The notes: generated from the sequence alone by a model not told the origin. A stretch of DNA of 64,000 nucleotides from Glycocaulis sp051859565 (GCF_051859565.1 NZ_JBHYFK010000005.1:62001-126000); one strand, 5' to 3'; counted from the stretch's first letter, positions 23,392-35,649 are shown. Translations and numbers: made by a program.

Positions 23392-24867
23392 CTATTCGCC
23401 GGCTTCCTCGCTGGCCTTGCCGCTGGCTTCGATGACTTTCAACTCGGTGTTTTCCGGCGCGTCGGAGGCTTTGAGGACGCCCTTGCGCCTTGAGGCGCGC
23501 GGCAGGGAGACCGTCTGCACCTGGCTTTCCATGTATTCGATGATGATGCCCGCGACGTCTTTTTCGCTGGTGCGTTCAATGCCTTCAAGGCCCGGCGAGG
23601 AGTTCACCTCGAGGATTTTCGGCCCGGAATTGGACCGCAAGAGATCCACGCCCGCGACCGAGAGGCCCATCGCCTTGGCGGCCTTGACGGCGGTCGAGCG
23701 CTCTTCTGGTGTGATCTTCACAGCCTCTGCCGTGCCGCCCCGGTGCAGATTGGAGCGGAATTCGTCGGCGGAAGCCTGACGCTTCATCGCCGCGACCACC
23801 TTGCCGCCGACAACAAAGCAGCGAATGTCCGCTCCGCCGGCTTCCTTGACGAATTCCTGCACGATGAAATTGGCTTCCAGCCCGCGGAAGGCGTCGATCA
23901 CGCTCTCGGCGGCCTTTTTCGTATCGGCCAGCACCACGCCGCGCCCTTGCGTGCTCTCCAGCAGCTTCACCACCAGCGGCGCGCCGCCCACCAGCTCGAT
24001 CAGCGTCTTGGTGTCCTTGGGCGAGTGAGCGAAGGCGGTGGAGGGCATGCCGATGCCTGCGCGGGCCAGAAGCTGGTGCGCATAGAGCTTGTCGCGGCTC
24101 GCGCCAATGGCGGCAGCCGGGTTCAGGATATAGGCGCCGGTCATGGCGAACTGGCGGATCACGGCCATGCCGTAATTGGTCATGGACGCGCCTATGCGCG
24201 GGATCACCGCATCAAAGCGCGGCAGGCGGCGGCCATCATAATAGATCGCGGGCGAGAGCGTGTTGATGCCCATGGAACAGCGTGCCGTGTTGATCATCTC
24301 GGCGACATGGCCGCGCGCCTCGGCGGCCTTTTTCAGGCGCTTGGAGGAATAATTGGTAGGCTCGCGCGTGAGTATCGCTATGCGCAAGGGCCGTTTGACC
24401 GGCTTCTGGCGCGGATAGTCGGAATAGACCTTGTAGCCGATCTTGCCCTGCACATAGGAGACTGCCGGATTGACCACGATCCCGTCGCGGATGGCCGTGC
24501 GGCCCAGCAGCATGCGGTAGTTCATGCTCTCGCGGTTGGTCAGGGTCAGCTCGATCGGCCATTGGCGCCCGCCAACATCGACCATCGCCTCGATCACCCA
24601 GCGCAGCTCGGACTCGCCATTGGACGAGGTGACTTCGCGCCGGTCCACCGCCGGGGCCGCGCAGGTGATCTCCACATCAGGCTGGCTGGGAATGGGGTGA
24701 ATGACAAAACGCACCTGGGGTGCGTTGTCCGGTCCGAACGGCTCCACGGACACCGCATGCAGCGCAGAGGTACGCGCGCCGGTATCCACCTTGGCCTTGA
24801 TCGCGGGAATACCCAGCTCCGGGAAGGACGCCCATTCTTCCCAACCCAGTACAAACGGTTGATCCAT
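23392..24867 (-). CDS. rimK: RimB-RimK fusion: RimB-type protease domain plus ATP-grasp glutamate ligase
   Basis: A 491-residue fusion. Residues 1-160 are a RimB/ATP-dependent zinc protease-like domain (GWEEWASFPELGIPAIKAKVDTGARTSALHA region with the DTGA aspartic-protease-like motif; MLLGRTAIRDG). From about residue 170 follows a complete RimK ATP-grasp ligase (TREPTNYSSKRL; PRIGASMTNYG; VVKLLESTQGRGV; EVNSSPGLEGIE). RimK adds glutamate to the ribosomal protein S6 C-terminus, and RimB trims it in Pseudomonas. Here both are on one chain, so writer and eraser would be coupled. The ATG at 24867 has GAGGG five bases upstream. A short 50-residue charged tail follows the ligase. Confidence 0.88.
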   Translation of the reverse strand: MDQPFVLGWEEWASFPELGIPAIKAKVDTGARTSALHAVSVEPFGPDNAPQVRFVIHPIPSQPDVEITCAAPAVDRREVTSSNGESELRWVIEAMVDVGGRQWPIELTLTNRESMNYRMLLGRTAIRDGIVVNPAVSYVQGKIGYKVYSDYPRQKPVKRPLRIAILTREPTNYSSKRLKKAAEARGHVAEMINTARCSMGINTLSPAIYYDGRRLPRFDAVIPRIGASMTNYGMAVIRQFAMTGAYILNPAAAIGASRDKLYAHQLLARAGIGMPSTAFAHSPKDTKTLIELVGGAPLVVKLLESTQGRGVVLADTKKAAESVIDAFRGLEANFIVQEFVKEAGGADIRCFVVGGKVVAAMKRQASADEFRSNLHRGGTAEAVKITPEERSTAVKAAKAMGLSVAGVDLLRSNSGPKILEVNSSPGLEGIERTSEKDVAGIIIEYMESQVQTVSLPRASRRKGVLKASDAPENTELKVIEASGKASEEAGE

Positions 24868-25085
24868 CAAACCCTCGATAGCCTTCTGGCGTCCTGATCG
24901 TGATACGGGCGCTGCCCGGTTGCCGCCTGCCTTAGCGCGCAATTTCACGCGCGTCCATCGGGCCCGCTTGCTGGCGCAAAGTCAATTTCTTCCCGCGCGG
25001 AAAGATATATCTGCAAGGCGTCTGCCTCGACGTGCCGCGCCGCATAGCCCATGTGTCGTCAATCGCGCTTAGCAGGAGACTCTCC

Positions 25086-25922
25086 ATGGCCGGAATTTAT
25101 CGCCCGCTGGTGAAGCTGACACGCGGCATGGCCGCTTCTGACGGGGCAGGGGTCAAGATGACCCGCCTGCTCGGCACGCCGGAATTACGTGTGCTGGACC
25201 CGTTCCTGATGCTCGACAAATTCCACTCTGACAATCCGAACGATTATCTGGCGGGGTTTCCGGAGCATCCTCACCGTGGCTTTGAAACCGTGACCTACAT
25301 GGTCGCGGGCCGGATGCGCCACAAGGACAATAAGGGCCATGAAGGCGTGATAGAGCCGGGCGGCGTGCAGTGGATGACCGCCGCTGGCGGGATCATCCAT
25401 TCCGAAATGCCGGTGCAGGAAGACGGCCTGATGAGCGGCTTCCAGCTCTGGATCAACCTGCCGGCCGCCGAGAAGATGAAGCCTGCCGCCTATCAGGAAT
25501 ATGATGCTGACGAAGTACCCTCCGATATCCGCGAGGGCGTGGTGGCAAAGATCGTCGCCGGGCGCACCTCCGCCGGCGTTGAAGGCCCTGTGAAGAACAT
25601 CTCGACGCAGCCTTTCTACGCTGAACTCGTTATGGAACCGGGCGCTGTGTTCGAGGAGCCGATACTGGCCGACAAGACCACCATCCTCGCCATCCATACC
25701 GGCGCGGTCAGCGTGTCGGGCATCGCCCTGCCAGAAGCGCATCTGGGCGTGTTCGGCCCCGGTGACACGGTGCGTATCGAGGCCGGGCCGGAAGGTGCCC
25801 GCGCGATTCTGGCAGCCGCTTATCCGATTGGCGAGCCGATCGCCTGGGGCGGTCCGTTCGTGATGAATACCGAAGGCGAGGTGCGCCAGGCCATGCTGGA
25901 CTACCAGATGGGCCGGTTCTGA
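25086..25922 (+). CDS. Pirin family protein
   Basis: A 278-residue bicupin of the pirin family. The N-terminal cupin carries the metal site HPHRGFETVTYMVAG followed by GGVQWMTAAGGIIHSE; the second cupin is degenerate. Some pirins are quercetinases, others act as redox or transcription cofactors; which applies is unknown. The ATG at 25086 has AGGAG eight bases upstream; the frame is open another 18 codons. It is followed after 50 bases by a glutathione transferase in the same direction, so a two-gene stress operon is likely. Confidence 0.93.
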   Translation: MAGIYRPLVKLTRGMAASDGAGVKMTRLLGTPELRVLDPFLMLDKFHSDNPNDYLAGFPEHPHRGFETVTYMVAGRMRHKDNKGHEGVIEPGGVQWMTAAGGIIHSEMPVQEDGLMSGFQLWINLPAAEKMKPAAYQEYDADEVPSDIREGVVAKIVAGRTSAGVEGPVKNISTQPFYAELVMEPGAVFEEPILADKTTILAIHTGAVSVSGIALPEAHLGVFGPGDTVRIEAGPEGARAILAAAYPIGEPIAWGGPFVMNTEGEVRQAMLDYQMGRF

Positions 25923-25972
25923 AGGGCCAAAAAGCGCCGCGGCAATAGAAGCAGACTTGAAGGAGACCGCCT

Positions 25973-26938
25973 ATGGGACGGCTCGTGGACGGCGTCTGGA
26001 AAGACGAATGGTATGACACCAAGAGCTCGGGCGGAAAGTTCGAGCGCCAGGACAGCGTGTTCCGCAACTGGGTGACGGCAGACGGCTCAGCCGGACCCAG
26101 TGGAGAGGCAGGCTTCAAGGCCGGGCCCGGACGCTATCACCTCTATGTATCGCTGGCCTGCCCGTGGGCGCACCGCACGCTGATCTTCCGTCATCTCAAA
26201 GGGCTGGAAGAGATGATCCCGGTCTCGGTCGTTCACTGGCTGATGAAGGAAAACGGCTGGACCTTCAAAGATGGCCCCGGCGTGATCCCCGACCCCTTGC
26301 ACGGCGCCGACTACATGTATCAGGTCTATACGGCGGCCAAGAGCGACTATTCCGGCCGCGTGACCGTGCCGGTGCTATGGGACAAGCACAAAAACACCAT
26401 CGTCTCCAATGAGAGCGCGGACATTATCCGCATGTTCAATTCCGCCTTTGACCGGGTAGGCGCGGCGCCGGGTGATTACTATTCCGAACCCCTTCGCGGC
26501 GAGATCGATGCCTTGAATGAGCGCATCTACCACACGGTCAATAACGGGGTTTACAAGTCCGGCTTTGCCACCTCGGCCGAGGCGTACGAGGAGGCCGTGA
26601 CTACCCTGTTCGAGAGCCTGGACTGGCTGGAAAGCCTTCTGTCCGATGGCCGCGAATATCTGACGGGCACGCAACTGACCGAGGCCGACTGGCGGCTATA
26701 CACCACGCTGGTGCGCTTTGACCCTGTCTATCACGGCCATTTCAAATGCAATCTGAAACGCCTGATCGACTATCCGCATCTGGCCGCTTACGCGCGCCGT
26801 CTGCACGGCCTGCCGGGTATTGCCGAGATTTTCAATCTCGAGCACGCCAAGCGGCATTATTACGAGAGCCATGACATGATCAATCCATCCGGCATCGTGC
26901 CGCTGGGGCCGGATGTGCATGTGGCCGACGGGCGTTAG
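25973..26938 (+). CDS. Glutathionyl-hydroquinone reductase (Xi-class glutathione S-transferase)
   Basis: A 321-residue enzyme of the YqjG/PcpF group. The active-site motif is CPWAHRTLIFRHLKGL with the catalytic Cys near residue 61 (family: CPWAxR); further signatures are WTFKDGPGVIPDPLHG, VPVLWDKHKNTIVSNES and the C-terminal YHGHFKCNLKRLIDYP. It should use glutathione to reduce glutathionyl-hydroquinones. Length is usual. AAGGAGA precedes the ATG. It lies 50 bases after the pirin gene, a partner also linked to quinone or flavonol chemistry. Confidence 0.93.
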   Translation: MGRLVDGVWKDEWYDTKSSGGKFERQDSVFRNWVTADGSAGPSGEAGFKAGPGRYHLYVSLACPWAHRTLIFRHLKGLEEMIPVSVVHWLMKENGWTFKDGPGVIPDPLHGADYMYQVYTAAKSDYSGRVTVPVLWDKHKNTIVSNESADIIRMFNSAFDRVGAAPGDYYSEPLRGEIDALNERIYHTVNNGVYKSGFATSAEAYEEAVTTLFESLDWLESLLSDGREYLTGTQLTEADWRLYTTLVRFDPVYHGHFKCNLKRLIDYPHLAAYARRLHGLPGIAEIFNLEHAKRHYYESHDMINPSGIVPLGPDVHVADGR

Positions 26939-27032
26939 GGCGCTCACCCCTTCCATTGCCAGTGCGCGCGTCCTTGCGCTATAGCGCGGCAGGACTTTCT
27001 CCCCCTGCCGCGCCGTCAAAGGAGCCTCGCTC

Positions 27033-28693
<1,661 letters not shown>

Positions 28694-28697
<4 letters not shown>

Positions 28698-31600
28698 TCG
28701 CGAGATTTCCCATACCCGCCGCCGCCCGGCGTTTCGATCTCGATTGAATCGCCGGGCGATAGCTGGACCGAGAACAGGGCCGGCTGCTGCTCGACGCGGC
28801 CATCGGCGCGGATAACGCGTGCCTTGCCGGGTGCCCCGTCTCCGCCGCCTTTCAGGCCGGGAGGGGCAACACGGCGGCGCCCGGAGAGCAGGCTGGCCTC
28901 CATGGCCTGAAGAAACTCGATCCGGCGCACCGAGCCATGCCCGCCGCGCCATTTTCCGCTGCCTCCTGAGCCTTCGCGTACCCGGTGGGTAAGCACCCGC
29001 ACCGGATAGCGCAGCTCCATGATTTCCGGGTCGGTGAGGCGTGAATTGGTCATGTGGGTATGGACGGCGTCCGCGCCGTCAAATCCGCTTCCATCAGCCA
29101 GAAGACCCGCGCCGGAGCCGCCGCAAATCGTCTCGTAGTACTGATATGTTTCGTTTCCGAAGGTAAAATTGTTCATCGTGCCTTGAGCGGCGGCCATGCG
29201 GCCGGTAGCGGCGAAGAGAGCGTCGACGATGAGCTGGCTGGTCTCCACATTGCCGGCCACCACCGCGCCCGGCGGACGAGGCGCGATCAGCGAGCCTTCG
29301 GGGATGATGATCTCCACCGGCTTCAGACAGCCTTCATTGAGGGGTATCTGATCCTCGACCAGGCAGCGCAGCACGTAGAGCACGGCAGCGCGCGCAACGG
29401 CGCTGGGCGCATTGAAATTGTTCGGCATCTGCGCGCTGGTGCCGGTAAAGTCGATTATGGCGGTGCCGTCGCCGGGCTTGGTGGTGATGGTCACGCAGAT
29501 GCATTCTCCGCCTTCCAGCTCCATTACCGCAGAGCCGCTTTCGAGAGCGCCGATAATGCGGCGCACGGCGCGCTCGGCATTGTCCTGCACGTGACCCATA
29601 TAGGCCTGCACCACGCTTAAACCCTGTTCGGCGATCAGGCGTTGCAGCTCCTGCGCGCCGCGCGCGCAGGCCGCCAGCTGGGCTTTGAGATCGGCGATAT
29701 TGCGCTCCGGCGCGCGGGCCGGATGTTTGCCCGATCCCAGCGCTTTGCGCACGGCTGCCTCATCAAACTTCGTGTCCGAAAGAATTTTCACGGCATCGAA
29801 CACCACGCCTTCCTCGTCGATGGCTTTCGAGAAGGGCGGCATGGAGCCGGGCGCGATCCCGCCCACATCGGCATGGTGCCCGCGCGCGGCCACGAAGAAG
29901 AGGCGCTTGCTGCTATCGTCACACACGGGCTGGATCACCGTGATGTCGGGCAGATGCGTGCCGCCATTATAGGGCGCGTTCAGTGCCACGGCTTCGCCGG
30001 CGGCCAGATCGGGGTGAGCATCGAGTGCGGCACGCACGCTCGCCGACATGGAGCCCAGATGCACCGGCATGTGCGGCGCGTTTGCGACGAGCCCGCCCTC
30101 TGCATCAAAGACAGCGCAGGAAAAATCCAGCCTTTCCTTCATGTTCACCGAGTGGGCGGTGCGCTCCAGCACCACGCCCATCTCCTCGGCGATACCCATG
30201 AAGCGCCGGTTGAAAAGCTCCAGCGTAACCGGGTCGAGCGCGGTAGAGCCGGTCGTTCTTGTGGCCTCGCCCGTCCGCTCCATGATCAGGGCGCCGGTGC
30301 GCCCCGGCCGCGCCGTCCACCCCTCATCCAGGGTGATCGTCTGGCCCGGTTCCATGATCAGGGCGGGGCCTGAAATGATCTGCTCCCCGCCAAGTTTCGC
30401 CAGCGAATAAACCGGCGCGTCGTGCCAGCGTCCGCCAGAGAAAATGCGTGTCCGATCCTCCGGCTCCACGCTCTGCGCGCTCGTGTGCGGGGTGGAGGGC
30501 AGAACGGCGCCTGAAGGGGATTCCGCCTTCACCGATACCGACTCGATCATCAACACAGCATTGACAGGCGGTGCAAATCCGAACAGGCGAAGGTGCGCCT
30601 CGTCATGCGCGGCGCGCGCCGCATCGAGCCCGCTCATGGCAACGGGCAGGGCGGTGTCTGATCCCGCCACGCGAAGGTGTAGCTGGCTGGTGACGCGTAT
30701 CTCCCCGGCGCCTTGCGCTTTGAGCGCTTCGCTTGCCTCGTCCTCCAGTGCGGACAGGCGCGCCTGCGCCGCCTGCAAGCCATCGGCGTCCAGCGCCACT
30801 TCCAGCCCGGCCTGGCGCGTCTCCAGAAGGGCGGCCATGCCAATTCCCAGAGCAGAGAGAAGCCCCGCCTTGGGGTGAATGATGATACGGCTCATGCCGA
30901 GCGCAGCGGCCACCTGACAGGCATGCTGCCCGCCCGCGCCGCCAAACGCGTTCAGCGCGTAGTCCCGCGGATCGATGCCCTGTGAGATGGTAATCTGGCG
31001 GATGGCGCCGGCCATGGCTTCGGCAGCAATGGCAAGAAACCCTTCGGCGGCTTCTTCTGCACTGCCCGCTCCTATGGATGCCGCCAGCGGTTGGATGGCC
31101 GCGCGCGCAGCTTCAATGTCCAGCGGAGCATTGCCGTCCGGTCCGAAGACGTCCGGAAACCATCCGGGATGTACTCGGCCCAGTACAATGTTCGCATCTG
31201 TAATGGTGGCTGGGCCACCATTCCCATAAGCCGCCGGCCCCGGCCTCGCCCCTGCACTGTGCGGGCCGACGCGGGCGCGCTCCCCGTCAAAATGCAGGAT
31301 GGATCCGCCGCCTGCGGCCACGGTGTGGATGGACAGCATGGGCGCGCGCAAGAGGCGGCCGCCAATGCGCACCTGGTCGCGGCGTTCAAAGGCGTCCCCG
31401 TCATAGCGTGAGACGTCAGTGGAGGTGCCACCCATGTCAAAGCCGATAACCCGGTCCAGCCCTTCCGCCCTGGCTGTCTGCGCCATGCCGACCACGCCGC
31501 CAGCAGGGCCGGACAGCACAGCATCGCGAGCCCGAAAGTGCCCGGATCGGGCGAGCCCGCCGGAGGATTGCATGAAGTAAAGCGGAATGCCGCCGAGCCC

Positions 31601-32290
31601 CTTGTCCACGCGGGCCGCATAATCCTGCAGCACCGGGTCCAGATAGGCGTCGATCACGGTGGTGGAGGCGCGAGGGACCAGCCGTACCAGCGGGCTTACC
31701 TCGCTCGACAGGCTGACATGATCAAACCCGGCCGCGCGGGTCAGTTCCGCCACTTTCGCCTCATGCATATCATTCACATGCGAATTAATAAGCGCAATGG
31801 CCACCGACTGCAGGCCTTGAGAGCGGGCGTCTTTTAGCACGGCTTGCACCTCACTGCGATCCAGCGGGGCGATTTCGCGTCCCTCCACATCCAGCCGTCC
31901 GGCAATCCCGGCGATCCGCGCGGGCAGGGGCCGGGGCCGGTCAATGCGCAGGGCGAAAATGTCCGGGCGGGTCTGGTCCTGGATCAGCAGGCAGTCCTCA
32001 AACCCCGCATTGGTAATGAAGAGCGTCGGCGCGCCATCTTCTTCCAGCAGCGCATTGGTGGCGACGGTCGTGCCCATCTTCACGCTGGCTGCGGTGTCAG
32101 CGGGCAGCCCGCCGGCCGACAGGCCGGTCATACGGCGCACGCCTTCACTGGCTGCATCACCATAGGCTGCGCTTTCCGAAAGCAGCTTCAGCGCATGCAG
32201 CTCGCCTTGCGGTGATAGTCCCAGAATATCGGTGAAGGTGCCGCCGCGATCTATCCAGATCTCCCACTTTGCGGTGCTGTCTGCGCCCAT
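28694..32290 (-). CDS. Hydantoinase A/B fusion, 5-oxoprolinase (OPLAH) type
   Basis: A 1198-residue ATP-dependent 5-oxoprolinase-like enzyme: an HyuA half (about 1-670, IDRGGTFTDILG and GFDMGGTSTDVS nucleotide motifs) fused to an HyuB half (about 690-1198, with NAPHMPVHLGSM, LNAPYNGGTHLPDITV and GGSGAGLLADGSG). The eukaryote-type fusion opens 5-oxoproline to glutamate using ATP. The ATG at 32290 with AAGGGG upstream fits the family N-terminus; the frame upstream is an antisense artefact. No transport or glutathione-cycle genes are adjacent. It is divergent from the TerB/DnaJ gene with only 43 bases between starts. Confidence 0.93.
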
Positions 32291-32333
32291 TTGCCCCTTC
32301 CGTTCGCCGGTTTTGCGGTGCAGATAAGCGCGC

Positions 32334-33035
32334 ATGAGCGTCTGGCGCAAACTTGCAGAGCTGATCACCGGCCCGGCCGACCCGTTCGCCTGCCCAGAGG
32401 GCGACTGTCCGCCCGGCCATCGGGTGGACGATGCCGAATTTGCCATGGCCCTGATCGGGCTCGGTGCGAAAATGGCCAAGGCCGATGGCGAGGTTACTCA
32501 TGACGAGGTGGCCGCCTTCCGCCAGGTCCTGCGTGCGCCAGCAGGTTTCGAGGCCTCGCTGATGCGCGCCTTCAACCTCGCCAAGCAGACAACGCTGGGG
32601 TTTGAGGGCTATGCGCGCCGGCTGGCGCGGCGTTTCCGCGCTCACCCGGCCATTCTCGAAGATGTGCTTGATGGCCTCTTTCACATTGCAAAAGCCGACG
32701 GACGGCTGACAGCGGAGGAAATGGAATACCTCCATTCGGTGTCGGGCATTTTCGGGTTCTCAGACAGCGAGTTTGACCGGATACGGGCCGGGCATGGCGC
32801 ATCTGACGGGCAGGACCCGTATCTGGTGCTGGGTGTGGACCGCTCTATTGCAGATGGCGATCTGAAACGCGCCTACAGACGGATCGCATCGCAAAATCAC
32901 CCCGACCGCCTGATCGCGCGCGGCGCACCGCCGGAACTGCAACGCCTTGCTGACGAGAAAATGGCCGTGATTAATACAGCTTACCAGAAAATCCTTGCCG
33001 AGCGGGGGCTGAAGCCGGCATTGGCTTCCTCCTGA
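32334..33035 (+). CDS. TerB/DnaJ-domain protein (DjlA-like co-chaperone)
   Basis: A 233-residue protein with an N-terminal TerB-like helical domain (about 35-150: MALIGLGAKMAKADGEVTHDE and a second half LFHIAKADGRLTAEE) and a C-terminal J domain (about 163-225) with the invariant NHPDR motif. It lacks the N-terminal membrane helix of E. coli DjlA, so it is probably cytoplasmic. It would stimulate DnaK ATPase. No Shine-Dalgarno is obvious before the ATG, and only 43 bases separate it from the divergent oxoprolinase gene. Confidence 0.9.
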   Translation: MSVWRKLAELITGPADPFACPEGDCPPGHRVDDAEFAMALIGLGAKMAKADGEVTHDEVAAFRQVLRAPAGFEASLMRAFNLAKQTTLGFEGYARRLARRFRAHPAILEDVLDGLFHIAKADGRLTAEEMEYLHSVSGIFGFSDSEFDRIRAGHGASDGQDPYLVLGVDRSIADGDLKRAYRRIASQNHPDRLIARGAPPELQRLADEKMAVINTAYQKILAERGLKPALASS

Positions 33036-33188
33036 TTTCCTTGCGGGCAGCCGGGAGCCGATAACGGGCACTGGACATTAATTGTGTGACAGGCGCGCGC
33101 CCCTGCCATTGACGTGCGTGCGCAAACCCCCAACTCTAGGGGCGCAAGTGCTGGCCGCGAGGCCACAGCCTCTTCTGGAGCGAAGCAG

Positions 33189-33470
33189 ATGACACAACAG
33201 CCAGCGTTCAATTCCGATGCCGCCATGCAGGCGCTGCGGGCGGTGCTGGCTGCGATCATCGCCGCAGCTTTCATCGGCCTTGTGGTGCTGCTTGCCGCCG
33301 TGCTGACAGCGGCGGCTTTTGTCGTTGCCGGTCTGGCAGTGCTGGGCGCTGGCGCGTACTGGGTCTACCGCAAGGTGCGCGGCCGCCGGAAGACGGACAG
33401 CTCCGTACTGGTCGCCCGCCGGGGGCCGCATGGCTGGACGGTGGACGGGACCAGCGCCCCGCGCAGCTAA
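33189..33470 (+). CDS. Small hypothetical membrane protein
   Basis: A 93-residue protein with one long or two close hydrophobic helices (about residues 18-62) and a basic C-terminal tail (YRKVRGRRKTDS). The ATG at 33189 has GGAG nine bases upstream; an upstream ATG at 33114 would add 25 residues of weak, polar sequence. No family recognised. It lies between the DnaJ-like and EamA genes, same strand. Confidence 0.6.
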   Translation: MTQQPAFNSDAAMQALRAVLAAIIAAAFIGLVVLLAAVLTAAAFVVAGLAVLGAGAYWVYRKVRGRRKTDSSVLVARRGPHGWTVDGTSAPRS

Positions 33471-33543
33471 CGTGTTTGGCCGTGTAACACCCCTTATCGT
33501 TTCGTGACTTGAAGCCCGTGCGCTGGCCCGCTACAGCGCGGCC

Positions 33544-34455
33544 ATGAGCCCGCGCCATTTTGCCCTTCTGTTCGCCGTCTGCCTTGTCTGGGGCATCAAC
33601 TTCGTTGTGGCGAAATGGTCTGTTTCGGGCACGCCGGACCTTGTGCCTGGTTTCGAGGGCGTGCCTCCGCTGTTCTTTGCCTTCATCCGCTTTGCGCTGC
33701 TCTATGCGATGCTGGCGCCCTGGCTGCTGCCATTGCCGAAAAAGCTGGGTCCGGTCATCGGGGCAGGTCTGGGCATGGGGGCGATCCAGTTTGCCCTGCT
33801 GTTCACAGGCCTGCATTACGCCACGCCGTCTTCCATCGCGATCGTGGTGCAGCTCTCGGTGCCGTTCACAACAATTCTCTCCATCATGTTCCTGAAGGAA
33901 AAGGTGGGCTGGGTGCGTGCGGCCGGCATGGGCATGGCCTTTGCCGGGGCCTCAATGGTGGTCCTTAAACCCGCCGAGTTCACCTTCACTGCCGGATTGC
34001 TGGCCGGCGTCGGTGCGGCGATGGCGGCGGCGGCCGGGTCGATCTTCGTCAAGCGCGTCGAGCTGACCACCATCCCCTTGCAGGCATGGATCGGACTGTT
34101 CTCCTGGCCACCTCTGCTGATCGCCAGCCTGATTTTCGAGCGCGGCCAGATAGAGGCCATGCTGGCGGGCGGCTGGCTTTTGCTGGCGAGCATCTTCTTC
34201 ACGGTGCTGCTGGTAAATATTTTCGGCCACGGCGCGTTCTACTGGCTCTTGCGCCGCTATGACGCCTCGCTGATCGCGCCGATGACGCTGATGGGGCCGC
34301 TGATCGGGGTCATTTCCGGCGTGGTTCTTCTAGGCGACCCGGTGAGCTGGCAGCTGATCGCTGGCGGCCTTATCGCGATTGCCGGTGTGGCCGTGGTGGC
34401 GGCGCGCCGGTCCAGCACACTGCCGCCGGAAACCGTGATACAAAAGCCGCGATGA
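33544..34455 (+). CDS. EamA/DMT-family transporter
   Basis: A 303-residue integral membrane protein with ten predicted helices in two EamA repeats. The N-terminal WGINFVVAKW and the mid-protein SVPFTTILSIMFLKEKVGWVR are typical of the family, which exports amino acids, nucleotides or other metabolites. The substrate is unknown. The amidase gene starts inside its stop codon (ATGA overlap, 34452-34455), which suggests a functional link to cell-wall fragment recycling or export. Confidence 0.9.
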   Translation: MSPRHFALLFAVCLVWGINFVVAKWSVSGTPDLVPGFEGVPPLFFAFIRFALLYAMLAPWLLPLPKKLGPVIGAGLGMGAIQFALLFTGLHYATPSSIAIVVQLSVPFTTILSIMFLKEKVGWVRAAGMGMAFAGASMVVLKPAEFTFTAGLLAGVGAAMAAAAGSIFVKRVELTTIPLQAWIGLFSWPPLLIASLIFERGQIEAMLAGGWLLLASIFFTVLLVNIFGHGAFYWLLRRYDASLIAPMTLMGPLIGVISGVVLLGDPVSWQLIAGGLIAIAGVAVVAARRSSTLPPETVIQKPR

Positions 34456-35132
34456 CACGGACCCGCCACCCTTCGCCCAACTTCAATGACCGTAGCCTGC
34501 CGGTCAGCATGCTGGTCCTGCACTACACAGGCATGGAAACGGGCAGGGCCGCAATCGACCGGCTGGCGGATCCTGCCGCGAAGGTCAGTGCCCATTATGT
34601 GGTGGAGGAAGATGGCAGCGTCATCGCCATGGTCGATGAGACAAAGCGCGCCTGGCATGCCGGATTGAGCTACTGGCGCGGTATTACCGACATCAATTCA
34701 GCCTCCATCGGCATCGAGATCGTCAATGGCGGGCATGATTTCGGCCTGCCGGACTATCCGCCCGCGCAGATCAGCGCCGTGACCGCGCTGTCACGCGAGA
34801 TCATTGCACGGCACGCCATTGCGCCGGTCAATGTGGTCGGCCACAGCGATATCGCGCCGGGCCGCAAGATCGATCCGGGCGAAAAGTTTCCTTGGGAGAT
34901 GCTGGCGCGCGAAGGCGTGGGCCTGTGGCCGGACGGGGCGGTTCCTGCCAGGCCGGATGAGCCGCGCGCGGCGGATCTCCTCAACGCTATCGGCTATAAC
35001 CCGGACCTGCCCCTGAGCATCCTTCTCACCGAATTCCAGCGCCGCTACCGGCCCGTGCGCCTTGATGGCGTGCTGGATGATGAGAGGATGGGCCTGATCG
35101 AGGCGCTGGCGGCGCAAGTGGCCGCCGCTTGA
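34452..35132 (+). CDS. N-acetylmuramoyl-L-alanine amidase, AmpD/AmiD type
   Basis: A 226-residue zinc amidase (Amidase_2) that cuts the MurNAc-L-Ala bond. Zinc and catalytic residues sit in VLHYTGM, ISVSAHYVVEEDG-like KVSAHYVVEEDG, and GHSDIAPGRKIDPGEKFPW. A C-terminal segment (FQRRYRP onward) is like a short peptidoglycan-binding repeat, as in AmiD. No signal peptide is seen, which favours a cytoplasmic recycling role. It overlaps the EamA gene by four bases and lies directly before rnpB; its stop codon forms part of the likely rnpB promoter. Confidence 0.9.
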   Translation: MTRTRHPSPNFNDRSLPVSMLVLHYTGMETGRAAIDRLADPAAKVSAHYVVEEDGSVIAMVDETKRAWHAGLSYWRGITDINSASIGIEIVNGGHDFGLPDYPPAQISAVTALSREIIARHAIAPVNVVGHSDIAPGRKIDPGEKFPWEMLAREGVGLWPDGAVPARPDEPRAADLLNAIGYNPDLPLSILLTEFQRRYRPVRLDGVLDDERMGLIEALAAQVAAA

Positions 35133-35158
35133 CCTTTGCCTGCTGAAAGCCGACTTAA
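35129..35158 (+). promoter_or_regulatory. Predicted sigma-70 promoter of rnpB
   Basis: TTGACC (35129-35134, overlapping the amidase TGA stop), a 17-18 base spacer, then ACTTAA as a weak -10, six to eight bases before the expected RNA start near 35164. Confidence 0.5.
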
Positions 35159-35163
35159 CACCC

Positions 35164-35572
35164 GTCAGGCGGCCGGGCAGCCGCTTCCGTCTAGTGCCGA
35201 AAGGCGGGCGGGAGAGGAAAGTCCGGGCTCCATGGAGGCAGGGTGCCGGGGAAATCCCGGCGGGCCGGGGGTCAAGCCCCGGTTCAGGGATAGCGCCGCA
35301 GAAATCAGACCGCCGGGCCTTCGGGGCCGGCAAGGGTGAAACGGTGGGGTAAGAGCCCACCGCCCCGACCGCAAGGAAGGGGGCACGGCAAGCCCCACCC
35401 GGAGCAAGACCGAATAGGGACGGGCGTCCGCTTCGCGCGGGCAGGTGCGCCTCTGCATTCCGTCCGGGTAGGTCGCTGGAGGTGGCGTGCAAGCGCCATC
35501 CAAGAGGAATGGCTGCCGCTTCTTTCCATATCGGAAAGAATGGCACAGAACCCGGCTTACAGGCCGCCTGAC
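35164..35572 (+). ncRNA. rnpB: RNase P RNA, bacterial type A
   Basis: About 409 bases with the conserved RNase P core: GAGGAAAGTCCGGGCTCC near 35214 (P4 5' half and CR-I), AGGGTGAAACGG and AAGAGCCCACCG in the middle, and ACAGAACCCGGCTTACAGG near 35545 (P4 3' half and CR-V). The terminal helix P1 pairs GTCAGGCGGCC with GGCCGCCTGAC. It processes the 5' end of tRNA precursors together with RnpA. Arms of P3/P12 are GC-rich as usual for alphaproteobacteria. Any open frames across it are artefacts. Confidence 0.95.
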
Positions 35573-35649
35573 GCTTCAATTTCCTGCCAAATTCCAAACA
35601 GCGCGCCGGGCGTTAACTTTTTGTTCTTTGTCTGTTCTGTTTTATTGCG

